Position numbers and translations under genes: made by a program
Notes under the pieces: model-generated
The model's database searches: none
What the model was told of the DNA's origin: nothing
What the model saw: only the letters and a program-made list of their open reading frames with translations
Part shown: positions 47,345 through 55,491 of the stretch, piece after piece
How the letters are laid out: each line of letters begins with the position of its first letter
Position numbering within the stretch: the first letter of the stretch is position 1
Source of the DNA: Halovivax gelatinilyticus
Lineage (GTDB): Archaea > Halobacteriota > Halobacteria > Halobacteriales > Natrialbaceae
Direction of reading: 5' to 3'
NCBI RefSeq assembly: GCF_024300625.1
Contig: NZ_CP101322.1
Coordinates: forward strand, 323,992 to 387,991
Length of the DNA stretch: 64,000 bases

Positions 47345-47842
47345 ATGCAGGTCGCGCTCGGTGGCACCTTCGATCCCGTCCACGACGGCCACCGACGATT
47401 GTTCGAGCGAGCGTTCGAACTCGGTGACGTAACGGTCGGGTTAACGAGCGACTCGCTCGCGCCCGCGACGAGACACGTCGATCGGTACGTCAGACCGTTC
47501 GACGACCGCGCCGCGGATCTCGAATCGGAACTCGAGACGTTCGCCGACCGACACGGCCGATCGTTCGAAATCCGCACGCTCGAAGAGCCGACTGGAATCG
47601 CCACCGAGCCGCAGTTCGACGCGCTGGTCGTCTCTCCCGAAACCGTAACGGGCGGAAAACGGATCAACGAAAAGCGCCGCGAACGCGGCCACGACCCGCT
47701 CGAAATCGTCGTCGTCCCGCACACCCGGGCCGAAGACGGCGAGATCATCTCAAGCACCCGGATCGTCAACGGCGAGATCGACGAGCACGGGAACCTCACG
47801 CCGAGTAGCGACGGACGAACGTCCGGTCGTGACGCGACGTAG
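47345..47842 (+). CDS. coaD: Archaeal phosphopantetheine adenylyltransferase
   Basis: A 165-residue nucleotidyltransferase. It opens [20 protein letters not shown] with the HxGH-type motif (HDGH), and ends [11 protein letters not shown], the ISSTRI lysine-loop equivalent. It joins ATP to 4'-phosphopantetheine in CoA synthesis. ATG 47345 lies about 27 bases after a CTTTTATACGG box (47312-47322), so it is leaderless; the region is divergent from maeB. Confidence 0.92.
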   Translation: MQVALGGTFDPVHDGHRRLFERAFELGDVTVGLTSDSLAPATRHVDRYVRPFDDRAADLESELETFADRHGRSFEIRTLEEPTGIATEPQFDALVVSPETVTGGKRINEKRRERGHDPLEIVVVPHTRAEDGEIISSTRIVNGEIDEHGNLTPSSDGRTSGRDAT

Positions 47843-47851
47843 GCGACCAGG

Positions 47852-48160
47852 TCACCACTTCGGCGGTTCGAGGCCGGCGGCCGCGAGCTGATCCTTCCAC
47901 TTCGATTGAATCGAAAGTCGTGAGACACCGATCGCGTCGGCGACGTCGCCTTGCGTTCGGCCGTCGCCGGCGATCAACGCGCCCGCGTAGAGACTCGCTG
48001 CCAGGACGGCTCGTTTCGATCGAGGGTCCGATGGCACGTCGGAGAGAAAGAGGTCGGTCGCGGTCGAGCGTGCGTCACGCGAGAGGTCGAGACGTTCGGC
48101 CGCGTGCTCTAGTTCCTCGATCCACTCCCGCTGGGTGAGGCGTTCCCTGGCGTTGTACAT
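47852..48160 (-). CDS. Small cyclin-fold/HTH protein related to TFB
   Basis: A 102-residue protein. It has helices typical of one cyclin box of TFB: WIEELEHAAERLDLSRDARSTA, then SKRAVLAASLYAGALIAGDG, then QGDVADAIGVSRLSIQSKWK, a helix-turn-helix at the end. There is no zinc ribbon and only one repeat, so it cannot be a full TFB. ATG 48160 is supported by a TTTATG box (about 48185-48190 on the minus strand). The long extension to 48631 in the same frame overlaps another gene and is not coding. It may bind DNA as a regulator. Confidence 0.8.
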   Translation of the reverse strand: MYNARERLTQREWIEELEHAAERLDLSRDARSTATDLFLSDVPSDPRSKRAVLAASLYAGALIAGDGRTQGDVADAIGVSRLSIQSKWKDQLAAAGLEPPKW

Positions 48161-48394
48161 CCGTCCCAAACGACGAGGTGTGGGCGCATAAATCCAGCCC
48201 TCAGTGGATCGATCTGTTCGGTTGTAGCCATCGGCGAGTAGCCCGCACACAATGTTCACGTACGGATCCCAACGGAGAGCTACCGAGTAACCCGAAATCG
48301 AGTGATTCAGGATTCCGTTGGCTACGACCCTATTACTAACGGCCGTCGGGCGCCCAGACCCGTCTAACCCAACCGTGGCGTCGGGACCCGTCCC

Positions 48395-48568
48395 ATGTCC
48401 AAACCAACCTGCAAACTCGTCTGTACAGGCTGCGGGCTCGAGATGCCCTATCAGGACAGAGCCCTGGCCGAGCAGGCGGCAGAATTGCACCAGCTCCGGG
48501 ACGACGAGCACGTCACCTTCATCGTCCCGCCGGACTGGACGCCCGAAGAGTCGGTCACCCATCGCTGA
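48395..48568 (+). CDS. 57-residue cysteine-rich small protein
   Basis: A very short gene: MSKPTCKLVCTGCGLEMPYQ and so on, ending ESVTHR. Cysteines at residues 6, 10 and 13 plus His 32 and His 39 could form a zinc site (C-x3-C-x2-C). Codon use is normal and acidic residues fill the second half. Its ATG is about 235 bases from the divergent TFB-like start. Haloarchaea carry many such zinc microproteins, mostly without known role. Confidence 0.7.
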   Translation: MSKPTCKLVCTGCGLEMPYQDRALAEQAAELHQLRDDEHVTFIVPPDWTPEESVTHR

Positions 48569-48609
48569 CCGACAGGTTCTTACTCGATACGGCGAGTAGT
48601 CAAAACTGC

Positions 48610-48692
48610 GCGCGGGTAACCAAGTGGCCAACGGTGCAGCGCTTAGGACGCTGTCGCGTAGGCGTCCGCAGGTTCGAATCCTGTCCCGCGCA
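48610..48692 (+). tRNA. tRNA-Leu, anticodon UAG
   Basis: An 83-base tRNA without encoded CCA. The acceptor arms are GCGCGGG (48610-48616) and CCCGCGC (48685-48691) with A73 at 48692. The anticodon arm is CAGCG-CTTAGGA-CGCTG, giving TAG. A long variable arm (around GTCGCGTAGGCGTCC) marks class II tRNA-Leu. The T arm is GCAGG-TTCGAAT-CCTGT, with one G-T wobble. The last 23 bases recur at 48784-48806. Confidence 0.95.
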
Positions 48693-48806
48693 TTGCTGTG
48701 GCGAACACCTCGTGAGCCACTGCAATCTGATGAAGGATTCGAAGTAAACCGAGGTTCTGCGCGAAGCGCAGGTTCTCGGGTGTGGTTCGAATCCTGTCCC
48801 GCGCAT
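48671..48806. repeat. Duplicated tRNA-Leu 3' end (candidate attachment site pair)
   Basis: The 23 bases at 48671-48693 (T-loop, T-arm 3' half and acceptor 3' half plus one base) are repeated exactly at 48784-48806. The 5' half of the T arm is not copied, so the second copy cannot fold as a tRNA arm. Integrases commonly recombine in this part of tRNA genes. The 90-base interval between the copies holds no integrase. Confidence 0.8.
48692..48726 (+). terminator. Long hairpin immediately after tRNA-Leu
   Basis: Arms 48692-48702 and 48716-48726 pair over ten of eleven positions (ATTGC, a T-T mismatch, GTGGC; and the complements) around the 13-base loop GAACACCTCGTGA. The first arm begins at the discriminator base. 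It probably acts as a terminator or a processing signal for the tRNA. Confidence 0.65.
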
Positions 48807-49038
48807 GTTAGACACGAACGCCAGTGAGTGTCTCAGTGTTGCGAACGGCGAAAGCCGTGAGCGTCTCGAACGACAGTGAGAGACGCGTCTGCGCCACGAA
48901 GGATTGAAGTGGTCCGTTTCCACGGGCCCGGACGTCGTCGCAACAGCGTACCGGTCTGAGAACGGGTCGCGGTGAAGTCCCGAGACCCCGTCGAAACAGA
49001 GCAGAACGGCTTTACGTCGGGGTCCACTTTCCGCACAC
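48807..49038. other. Non-coding region with GAACG-loop hairpins
   Basis: Between the second tRNA fragment and aIF2-beta there is no gene. It contains AGACAC/GTGTCT (48810-48833) around loop GAACGCCAGTGA, ACGGC-GAAA-GCCGT (48845-48858), and GCGTCTC/GAGACGC (48861-48886) around loop GAACGACAGTGA. The two GAACG loops are nearly the same while the stems differ, as in the array at 44717-44939. The last 150 bases lack clear structure. Confidence 0.7.
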
Positions 49039-49650
49039 ATGGATTACGAATCGAGTCTCGAACGAGCGATGGAGAACGTTCCGGACATCGGAGGCGACGA
49101 CGAGCGCCTCGACATTCCGGACCCGAAACCGCAAAAAGACGGTGCGTTCACCCGGTTTACGAACATGGCCGAGATCGCGGACGTTCTCGGACGAGAGCCC
49201 GAACACATCCACCGGTTCATCCAGCGTGAACTGGGGACGAGCGGGAAGTTCGCGGACGGGCGCGGCCGGTACAACGGAAACTTCTCACAGCAGGATTTCG
49301 ACGCGGCGATCGACGCCTACGTCGACGAGTACGTACTCTGCTCTGAGTGCGGCCTGCCGGACACTCGCCTCGTTCGCGAGGATCGGACGCCCATGCTCCG
49401 GTGTGACGCCTGTGGGGCGTTCAGGCCGGTCACGAAGCGCTCGCAGAGCCAGACCCAGCAGCAAGACCGCGAGGCCGTCGAGGAGGGTCAGACGTACACG
49501 GTCGAGATTACCGGAACCGGCCGCAAGGGCGACGGCGTCGCCGAAAAGGGATCGTACACCATCTTCGTCCCCGGCGCGCAGAAGGGCGAAGTCGTCGAAA
49601 TCTACATCGAGAACATCTCCGGCAACCTCGCGTTCGCGCGGAAAGCGTAA
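49039..49650 (+). CDS. Translation initiation factor aIF2-beta with C-terminal TRAM domain
   Basis: A 203-residue protein. Residues 1-130 are aIF2-beta/aIF5-type: the central alpha/beta domain (FTNMAEIADVLGREPEHIHR) and a zinc ribbon with C101, C104, C122 and C125. After a Gln-rich linker (about 133-148) comes a TRAM domain (GQTYTVEITGTGRKGDGVAE, then NLAFARKA), an RNA-binding beta barrel found alone in many haloarchaeal proteins. Together they would bind initiator tRNA and rRNA. Its gene is just downstream of tRNA-Leu. Confidence 0.92.
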   Translation: MDYESSLERAMENVPDIGGDDERLDIPDPKPQKDGAFTRFTNMAEIADVLGREPEHIHRFIQRELGTSGKFADGRGRYNGNFSQQDFDAAIDAYVDEYVLCSECGLPDTRLVREDRTPMLRCDACGAFRPVTKRSQSQTQQQDREAVEEGQTYTVEITGTGRKGDGVAEKGSYTIFVPGAQKGEVVEIYIENISGNLAFARKA

Positions 49651-49735
49651 GACGACCGCCGGTGACGTCCGTTTGACAACCGGCCACACGTTCTGATACG
49701 CGAGAAATAAAGAGTGACGCGGATCAATCGGAGGT

Positions 49736-50887
49736 ATGGACGAGTCAGTTCGGAAAGGACTGGACGGTGTCGTCGCAGATGAGACACGGTTGAGCCAGAT
49801 CGACGGCGAGGCTGGCGAACTAACGATCGGGGGGTATCCGCTCGGTGAACTCGCTGGTAACGCCACGTTCGAGGAGACGCTGTTTCTGCTCTACGAAGAT
49901 CGATTGCCGACCGCCGAGGAACTCGAAGCGTTCGACGAACGACTGTCAGCGTACCGAACGATTACGCCGGCGACGCAGTCGGTCGTCGAGGCCGCGGCGA
50001 CTCGGGGTCAATCGGCGATGGACGCAGCCAGGATGGGCATCGCCAGCGCCTCGCTCGCGCGAACGGACGACGATCGGGCCGAAGAAGCGACCGAACGCGA
50101 CGCCCTGCTTTCCGTCGCTCAGCTTCCGACCATCGTCGCGGCGTACTGGCGCGCCACGCAAGGTGAGAGCGCACCCGAGCCACGCGCCGATCTCTCACAT
50201 GCCGGAAACTACCTCTACATGCTGACCGGCGAGGAGCCCACCGAGAGCGAGGTTCGCGGACTCGAAACGTACGTAAACGCCGTGGTCGACCACGGCTTCA
50301 ACGCCTCGACGTTCACCGCGAGGGCGATCGCCTCGACCGAGTCGGACGTCGTCTCGGCCGTCACCGGCGCCGTCGGGGCGCTCAAAGGCCCGCTCCACGG
50401 CGGTGCACCGGGACCGGTCCTCGACATGCTCGATGAGACGCATCGAGCGGACGACGTCCGCTCCGTTCTCGAAGGGAAACTCGACGCCGGCGAGCGCCTG
50501 ATGGGATTCGGCCACCGGGTGTACAACGTCCGCGATCCCCGAGCGTCGGTCCTCTCCGAGGCGGCAGAATCGCTGTATCGGGCCGAGGACGGCGGGGACG
50601 AGGACTTCTACGAATCCGCCCGAGAGACGGAGGTGGTCGCGCGTGACCTCCTATCCGAGCGTCGGCCGGACCTCGATCTCGAGACCAACGTCGAGTTCTA
50701 CACCGCGGTGTTGCTGCGCGGCGTCGGAGTTCCGCGCGACCTCTTCAGCGCCACCTTCGCCGTCGCCCGCGTCGGCGGCTGGACGGCACACGTCATCGAA
50801 CAGCGAGCAGACAACCGGATCGTCCGTCCGCGATCCCGGTACGTCGGCGCATCCAATCGAACGTGGACGCCGATCGACGAGCGCTAA
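49736..50887 (+). CDS. gltA: Citrate synthase
   Basis: A 383-residue citrate synthase. The catalytic His is in GPLHGGAP, the second His in GFGHRVYNVRDPRA, and the Asp in the FYTAVLLRGVGVPRDLF region. It condenses oxaloacetate and acetyl-CoA in the cytosol. An AAATAAAG box (49704-49711) is about 27 bases before the ATG. GGAGG lies directly against the ATG, too close to work as a ribosome site, so the transcript is probably leaderless. Confidence 0.96.
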   Translation: MDESVRKGLDGVVADETRLSQIDGEAGELTIGGYPLGELAGNATFEETLFLLYEDRLPTAEELEAFDERLSAYRTITPATQSVVEAAATRGQSAMDAARMGIASASLARTDDDRAEEATERDALLSVAQLPTIVAAYWRATQGESAPEPRADLSHAGNYLYMLTGEEPTESEVRGLETYVNAVVDHGFNASTFTARAIASTESDVVSAVTGAVGALKGPLHGGAPGPVLDMLDETHRADDVRSVLEGKLDAGERLMGFGHRVYNVRDPRASVLSEAAESLYRAEDGGDEDFYESARETEVVARDLLSERRPDLDLETNVEFYTAVLLRGVGVPRDLFSATFAVARVGGWTAHVIEQRADNRIVRPRSRYVGASNRTWTPIDER

Positions 50888-50983
50888 GGCGGGTCGGACG
50901 GTTCGATCTGATCCCGGCTGACTCCGACCGCACTGCTTGCCACCGACTCAATACTTTTGGCGCCGTGGAAAATTCGCTACCAC

Positions 50984-52189
50984 ATGGCAACGACGCTACC
51001 CGACGCCGAGTACGACCGGCGGCTAGAGCGCGTTCGAGATCGGATCGCCGAGTCCCAGGCCGATGCCGGCGTCTGGTTCGGTGCGACGAGTATCGAGTAT
51101 CTCACCGGGTTCGATCACATCCAGACCGAGCGGCCGGTCGCGCTCGCGATCACGCCCGACCGGGCGGAGATAACGGTCCCGCGCCTCGAGGTCGAGCGGG
51201 TCGAATCGAATCCGCGGATCGACGCCGTGCACGGCTACCACGACTACCCCGGCGGGCGACCGATCGCCATCGCCGTCGAGATGCTCTCCGGACTCGGCGC
51301 CGAATCGGTCCTCGCAGATGCGGATGGAGCGCCGGGGACGATGGGATACGAAGGACCGGCGCTCTCTGCCTTCGTCGACGTGACCGAACAGTCCTGGGTG
51401 TCGCGAATGCGTTGGGAGAAATCGGCCGCCGAGATCGACCTGATTCGCGAGTCGGCCCGATGGGGGAACCTGGCCCACCGGTACCTCGCAGAGTACACGG
51501 AAGTCGGCGAACACCCGGCGACCGTGAGCCAGCGAGCGTCGATGGAGGCGTCGCGAGCGATGCTCGACACCCTCGGGTCGGAGTACGTCGCCCGCACGCG
51601 TGGAACGGGGCCGGCGTTCGCCGGCTACATCACCGGTCCGCAGACGCGGCTCCCGCACGGCCACACGGCCAACCGCCGGTTGCAAGAAGGCGACGTGCTC
51701 GTCACCGGCGCGTCGGCGAACGTCGACGGCTATCACTCCGAACTCGAGCGGACGATGTTTCTGGGCGAGCCCTCGGACGAGCAGGTCCACTACTTCGAAC
51801 TGATGGTCGAGGCCCAGGACGTCGCGATCGACGCGCTCGGGCCGGGCGTTCCGATCGCCGACGTCGACGAGGCCGTCGACGCGTACGCCGAAGAACAGGG
51901 GATTTCCGACCTGCTTCAACACCACGTCGGCCACAACATCGGCATGGACGGTCACGAACCGCCGTACATCGACCGGGGCTGGGGCGACCACTGTGAGAAC
52001 GAACACACCCCGTACGACGCCGACGATGCCGTCATGCGGCCGGGCCACGTCTGGACGATCGAGCCCGGCATCTACACCGACGAGTACGGCTACCGTCACT
52101 CCGATACGATCGCCATCACCGACGACGGAATCGAGTGGCTGACGTACTTCCCGCGAGAGCTCGAAGCGAACGTCATTCCGGTCGAGTGA
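50984..52189 (+). CDS. M24 (creatinase/Xaa-Pro peptidase-fold) protein with altered metal ligands
   Basis: A 401-residue pita-bread protein with N-terminal creatinase-like domain (1-140). In M24 peptidases five residues bind two metals (D, D, H, E, E). Here the loop reads VTGASANVDGYHSELERT, so the first Asp is T241 and the second E253; H317 and E360 are kept; the last position is S373 (YRHSD). Creatinase-type enzymes in this fold also lack the metal set, so the activity is probably not that of a metallo-aminopeptidase. TATA-like ATACTTTT (50951-50958) fits leaderless ATG 50984. Confidence 0.88.
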   Translation: MATTLPDAEYDRRLERVRDRIAESQADAGVWFGATSIEYLTGFDHIQTERPVALAITPDRAEITVPRLEVERVESNPRIDAVHGYHDYPGGRPIAIAVEMLSGLGAESVLADADGAPGTMGYEGPALSAFVDVTEQSWVSRMRWEKSAAEIDLIRESARWGNLAHRYLAEYTEVGEHPATVSQRASMEASRAMLDTLGSEYVARTRGTGPAFAGYITGPQTRLPHGHTANRRLQEGDVLVTGASANVDGYHSELERTMFLGEPSDEQVHYFELMVEAQDVAIDALGPGVPIADVDEAVDAYAEEQGISDLLQHHVGHNIGMDGHEPPYIDRGWGDHCENEHTPYDADDAVMRPGHVWTIEPGIYTDEYGYRHSDTIAITDDGIEWLTYFPRELEANVIPVE

Positions 52190-52282
52190 GCGTCGACCGA
52201 GGTCCGAAAGTCCGCGGCCCATCTTCGGCGACTCGGGACCTCCACCGATTCATTCAAGTGAATTTGGACTAACATCACCCGT

Positions 52283-53005
52283 GTGGCAGTATCGTTCGAC
52301 TGCTTTGGAACGCTCGTCGCGGTGGACCGACCGGCGGATCCGGCCGACGCCGTGGCCCGCGAACTCGAATCGAGAGGGGTCGCGGTCCCCGACGATTGGT
52401 CCACCGCCTATCGCGAGCACCACGTCGATGCGCCCGAATACGCGGAGGTTCCACTCCCCGCACACGTCGGCCGCGCGCTCGCCAGTCGCGACGTCGAGTG
52501 GGAAGGAAACGCCGTCCGCCGGGCGGTCGTTGCGGCGTTCGATCCCGTCGTCGAGACGCGTCCGGGCGCCGTCGAGGCCGTCGAGGCCGCGAGCGAACGT
52601 GGCCCCGTCGCCGTCTGTTCGAACTGTGCCGTCCCGGAACTGGTCTCGAAAACGTTGGTGCGCGCCGACGTCGATCGGTCGATTTTCGACGCGATCGTGA
52701 CGAGCGCCGGGTGTGGCTGGCGAAAACCGGCCCCCGAGATCTTCGTCGCGACCGCCGAGGCGCTCTGCGTCGATCCGGCCGAATTGATCCACGTGGGCGA
52801 CGATCCGGAGACGGACGGCGGCGTCTCGACCGTCGGGGGGACGCCGATTCTTCTCACGGAGACGCCGCTCTCACGCGTTCAGGACCGGCTCGAATCGCTG
52901 TCCAGGACGCGGCTCCGATCCGGTGACCGGCGCGGGTCGAACCGACCGGCACGATCGGGCGCACGAGAAGACCCCGACGGCGGCGACCGCGAGGACGATC
53001 CGTGA
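52283..53005 (+). CDS. HAD superfamily hydrolase of the cobalamin operon
   Basis: A 240-residue HAD phosphatase: FDCFGTL (nucleophile Asp 6) at the start, CSNCAVPELV (motif II), GWRKPAPEIF (Lys motif) and HVGDDPETDG (motif IV). The C-terminal 30 residues are Arg/Asp-rich and probably disordered. It is the first gene of the cobalamin operon; its GTG (52283) is about 25 bases after an AATTTGG box and a short inverted repeat (ATTCA/TGAAT at 52252-52263). HAD genes are often found beside cobC-like steps, so it might supply alpha-ribazole phosphatase activity; this is inference. Confidence 0.88.
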   Translation: MAVSFDCFGTLVAVDRPADPADAVARELESRGVAVPDDWSTAYREHHVDAPEYAEVPLPAHVGRALASRDVEWEGNAVRRAVVAAFDPVVETRPGAVEAVEAASERGPVAVCSNCAVPELVSKTLVRADVDRSIFDAIVTSAGCGWRKPAPEIFVATAEALCVDPAELIHVGDDPETDGGVSTVGGTPILLTETPLSRVQDRLESLSRTRLRSGDRRGSNRPARSGAREDPDGGDREDDP

Positions 53006-53946
53006 CGCTGACGACGCTCGCGCTCGTCGCGTTCGCGTTCGGGCTCGATCTGCTCGTCGGCGACCCGCCGAACCGACTGCATCCGGTCGCCTGGTTCGGA
53101 GCCGCGGTCGCCCCGGTCGATCGTGACTGGTCGGTGAGCGAGCGAGCGGAACGGCTGCTCGGCATCGTCGTCGCCGTCGCGTTTCCCGGGGTCGTCGCAA
53201 TCGTTGTCGCGGGGATCGTCCACGTCGCTGCTGAGATCCACTACCTGGTACCCGCCATCCTCGCCGGGACGGTCCTCTTCGTGACGACGAGCCTTCGCTC
53301 CCTTCTGGAGCTGACCGAAACCGTCGTCGAGCGATCCGTGAGCGACGTCGAGGCGGCGCGAGCCGTCGTCCCCGGGCTCGTCGGACGTGAGCCGAACGAT
53401 CTCTCACCGGGCCAGCTCCGAAGCGCGGCGGTCGAGAGCGCCACGGAGAACCTCTCCGACGGATTCGTCGCCACCTTCCTCCCGTTCGTCCTGGTCGCGC
53501 CCTTCTCGCTGTCGGCGGCGGCCGGCGTCGCGGCGTGGGTGAAAGCCGTCAACACGCTCGACTCGATGCTCGGGTACCCCGAGAAACCGATCGGAACGGC
53601 GAGCGCGCGACTCGACGACCTCGTCATGATCGTTCCGGCACGCCTCACGGCGCTCTCGCTTGCAATCGCAGCGGGGCGGCCCGATGCGCTGGTACGCGCC
53701 CGAACGTGGGCGAGGGCGACCCCCTCGCCGAACGCCGGCTGGCCGATGGCCGTCGGAGCCGTCGTCCTCGGCGTCAGACTGGAAAAGCCGGGCGTCTACG
53801 TCCTCAATCCCGACGCGGAGAATCCGACGGTCGAGGACGGCCGTCGGGCGCTCACGCTGGTCGGGTTGGGTGCCGCCGTCGCCGTCACGCTGACCGTCGC
53901 CGCGACGATCGTCGCACAGCTGGTCCACGCCGAGGTGATTGTGTGA
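53002..53946 (+). CDS. cbiB: Adenosylcobinamide-phosphate synthase CbiB
   Basis: A 314-residue membrane protein. It begins LTTLALVAFAFGLDLLVGDPPNRLHP, the CbiB signature, and has TENLSDGFVATFLPF and VKAVNTLDSMLGYP. CbiB attaches aminopropanol phosphate to adenosylcobyric acid. The GTG start overlaps the HAD stop by 4 bases, and its stop overlaps cobS by 4, so translation is coupled. Confidence 0.95.
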   Translation: MTLTTLALVAFAFGLDLLVGDPPNRLHPVAWFGAAVAPVDRDWSVSERAERLLGIVVAVAFPGVVAIVVAGIVHVAAEIHYLVPAILAGTVLFVTTSLRSLLELTETVVERSVSDVEAARAVVPGLVGREPNDLSPGQLRSAAVESATENLSDGFVATFLPFVLVAPFSLSAAAGVAAWVKAVNTLDSMLGYPEKPIGTASARLDDLVMIVPARLTALSLAIAAGRPDALVRARTWARATPSPNAGWPMAVGAVVLGVRLEKPGVYVLNPDAENPTVEDGRRALTLVGLGAAVAVTLTVAATIVAQLVHAEVIV

Positions 53947-54761
53947 CGAGCGGTGCGAACGAGTACGGAAGGAAGTCCCGTCCAGTCGGGGCGCTCCGGG
54001 CGGGATTCGGGTTTCTGACCAGACTCCCGACGGGAGATGCCAACGAGGCAGACTGGGACGCGTTCCGTCGGTCGCTCTGGGTGTTTCCCGCGGTCGGTTT
54101 CGTCGTCGGCAGTCTCGCTGCGATCCCGCTGGCCGCCGTCGACGCGGTTCCGGCCGTCACGGTCGCGTTCGGGTACGTGGTGACGATCTATCTCGTGACC
54201 GGCATCCACCACGTAGACGGCGTCGCCGACCTGGGCGATGCCGTCGTCGTCCACGGGGACGGTGATCGGAGACGGGCCGTGCTCAAAGATACGACGACGG
54301 GCGTGGGCGCGCTGCTCGCCGTCTCGCTCGTCGTCGTCGGGCTTGCGCTCGGCGGACTGGCGCTGACTATCGTCCCGATCGCCGTCGCCGCGACCGTCGT
54401 GCTCGCGGCGGAGGTCGGTGCGAAGCTCTCGATGGCGGCCATCGCCGCGTTCGCAACCGCGAGTCACGAGGGTACGGGATCGCAATTCACCCGATCTGGG
54501 ACTCACCGATCGCTCGCCGCCGCAACGCTGGTCTCGCTCTCGGCGGTCCTCCTTCTCCCGATTCTCGCGCCGATCGGGACGACGGGCGTGGCGGTCGTAG
54601 GACTGCTCACCCTCGGTGGATCGCTCGCGGGTGGCGCGGTCCCGTGGATGTGGGCTCGCGCTCGGCTCGGCGGCGTCACGGGCGACGTGTTCGGCGCGGC
54701 GAACGAAATCGGTCGGCTCGTCGGAATCCACCTGGGGGTGATCGCGTGGACGCTCTCGTGA
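53943..54761 (+). CDS. cobS: Adenosylcobinamide-GDP ribazoletransferase
   Basis: A 272-residue integral membrane protein. It starts with FLTRLPTGDANEADWDAFRRS, then WVFPAVGFVVGSL and GIHHVDGVADLGDAVVVHGD, the Asp-rich motif of CobS, followed by several helices. It joins adenosyl-GDP-cobinamide and alpha-ribazole phosphate. The GTG at 53943 overlaps the cbiB stop (GTGA). The long frame starting at 53535 is a shadow of cbiB. Confidence 0.94.
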   Translation: MTSGANEYGRKSRPVGALRAGFGFLTRLPTGDANEADWDAFRRSLWVFPAVGFVVGSLAAIPLAAVDAVPAVTVAFGYVVTIYLVTGIHHVDGVADLGDAVVVHGDGDRRRAVLKDTTTGVGALLAVSLVVVGLALGGLALTIVPIAVAATVVLAAEVGAKLSMAAIAAFATASHEGTGSQFTRSGTHRSLAAATLVSLSAVLLLPILAPIGTTGVAVVGLLTLGGSLAGGAVPWMWARARLGGVTGDVFGAANEIGRLVGIHLGVIAWTLS

Positions 54762-55375
54762 TGTGCGGCGGCCGAGGCCGTAGGCTCGAGAGCGAGGTGG
54801 AAAAACCGCTGTATCCCGTCGATGGAACGCCGATGGTCGATCGCGTGCTCGCGGCGCTCGCGGAGAGTTCGATCGAGGCGAGCTACGCGGTCGTCTCGCC
54901 GAACGCGCCGGGGACTCGCGACTATCTCGGGGACCGATCCGTCGAACTGATCGAGACGCCGGGGAACGGGTACGTCGACGACCTCCGGTGTGCGCTAGCG
55001 GATCCGCGCATCGATCGGCCCGTACTGACGACCGCTTCCGATCTCCCGCTTTTGACCCCCGGCGTGATCGACGAGATCCTCGAGACGTACGCCGATCTGA
55101 TCGACCGAGGCGATCGCACAGACACGGAAGCCGCGAGCGGTTCGTGTTCGCCGTCGATGACGGTCTGCGTTCCCGTCGCGCTCAAAGACCGACTCGGCGT
55201 CTCCACCGATCGGTCCCAGCGGGGCGACGATTCGACCGTCCCGGCCGGCCTCAACGTCGTCGGATCGGGCGACCGGTCGATCGTCCACGTCGGTTCCGAT
55301 CCTGCGATCGCGGTCAACGTGAACCGACCGACCGACGGCCGGGTCGCCGAGCGACTCATCGACGAACACGATTGA
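54746..55375 (+). CDS. cobY: Adenosylcobinamide-phosphate guanylyltransferase (archaeal type)
   Basis: A 209-residue nucleotidyltransferase. MDALVMCGGRGRRL at the N-terminus and EKPLYPVDGTPMVDRV are the NTP-binding motifs of CobY, the archaeal replacement of CobU. It activates cobinamide phosphate with GTP. GTG 54746 gives the family N-terminus and overlaps the cobS stop by 16 bases; 54758 is possible but removes conserved residues. A hairpin region follows before cobT. Confidence 0.93.
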   Translation: MDALVMCGGRGRRLESEVEKPLYPVDGTPMVDRVLAALAESSIEASYAVVSPNAPGTRDYLGDRSVELIETPGNGYVDDLRCALADPRIDRPVLTTASDLPLLTPGVIDEILETYADLIDRGDRTDTEAASGSCSPSMTVCVPVALKDRLGVSTDRSQRGDDSTVPAGLNVVGSGDRSIVHVGSDPAIAVNVNRPTDGRVAERLIDEHD

Positions 55376-55448
55376 CGAAACATGATAGATAGTGACCAGC
55401 GAGCATCGATCCGGCGACACATTTCCGAACACGAACCGACGACCGACG

Positions 55449-55468
55449 TCGACCGCGTGAGCGGTCGA
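55449..55468. promoter_or_regulatory. GNRA hairpin in the leader of the cobT-like gene
   Basis: TCGACCGC (55449-55456) pairs with GCGGTCGA (55461-55468) around the tetraloop GTGA. It lies about 24 bases before the cobT-like ATG, inside the only sizable gap (116 bases) of the operon. It could protect or modulate translation of the downstream genes. I see no cobalamin riboswitch consensus. Confidence 0.55.
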
Positions 55469-55491
55469 GCGAACCACGCGAGAGGACCACA

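Noticed and set aside
45534-47432. A 632-residue plus-strand open frame antisense to the malic enzyme.
   Set aside because: It is Arg/Val-rich without any domain and lies exactly over a strongly supported gene.
53535-53942. Upstream extension of the cobS frame to 53535.
   Set aside because: It overlaps cbiB in another frame and is Arg-rich; the GTG at 53943 with GTGA overlap is the natural start.
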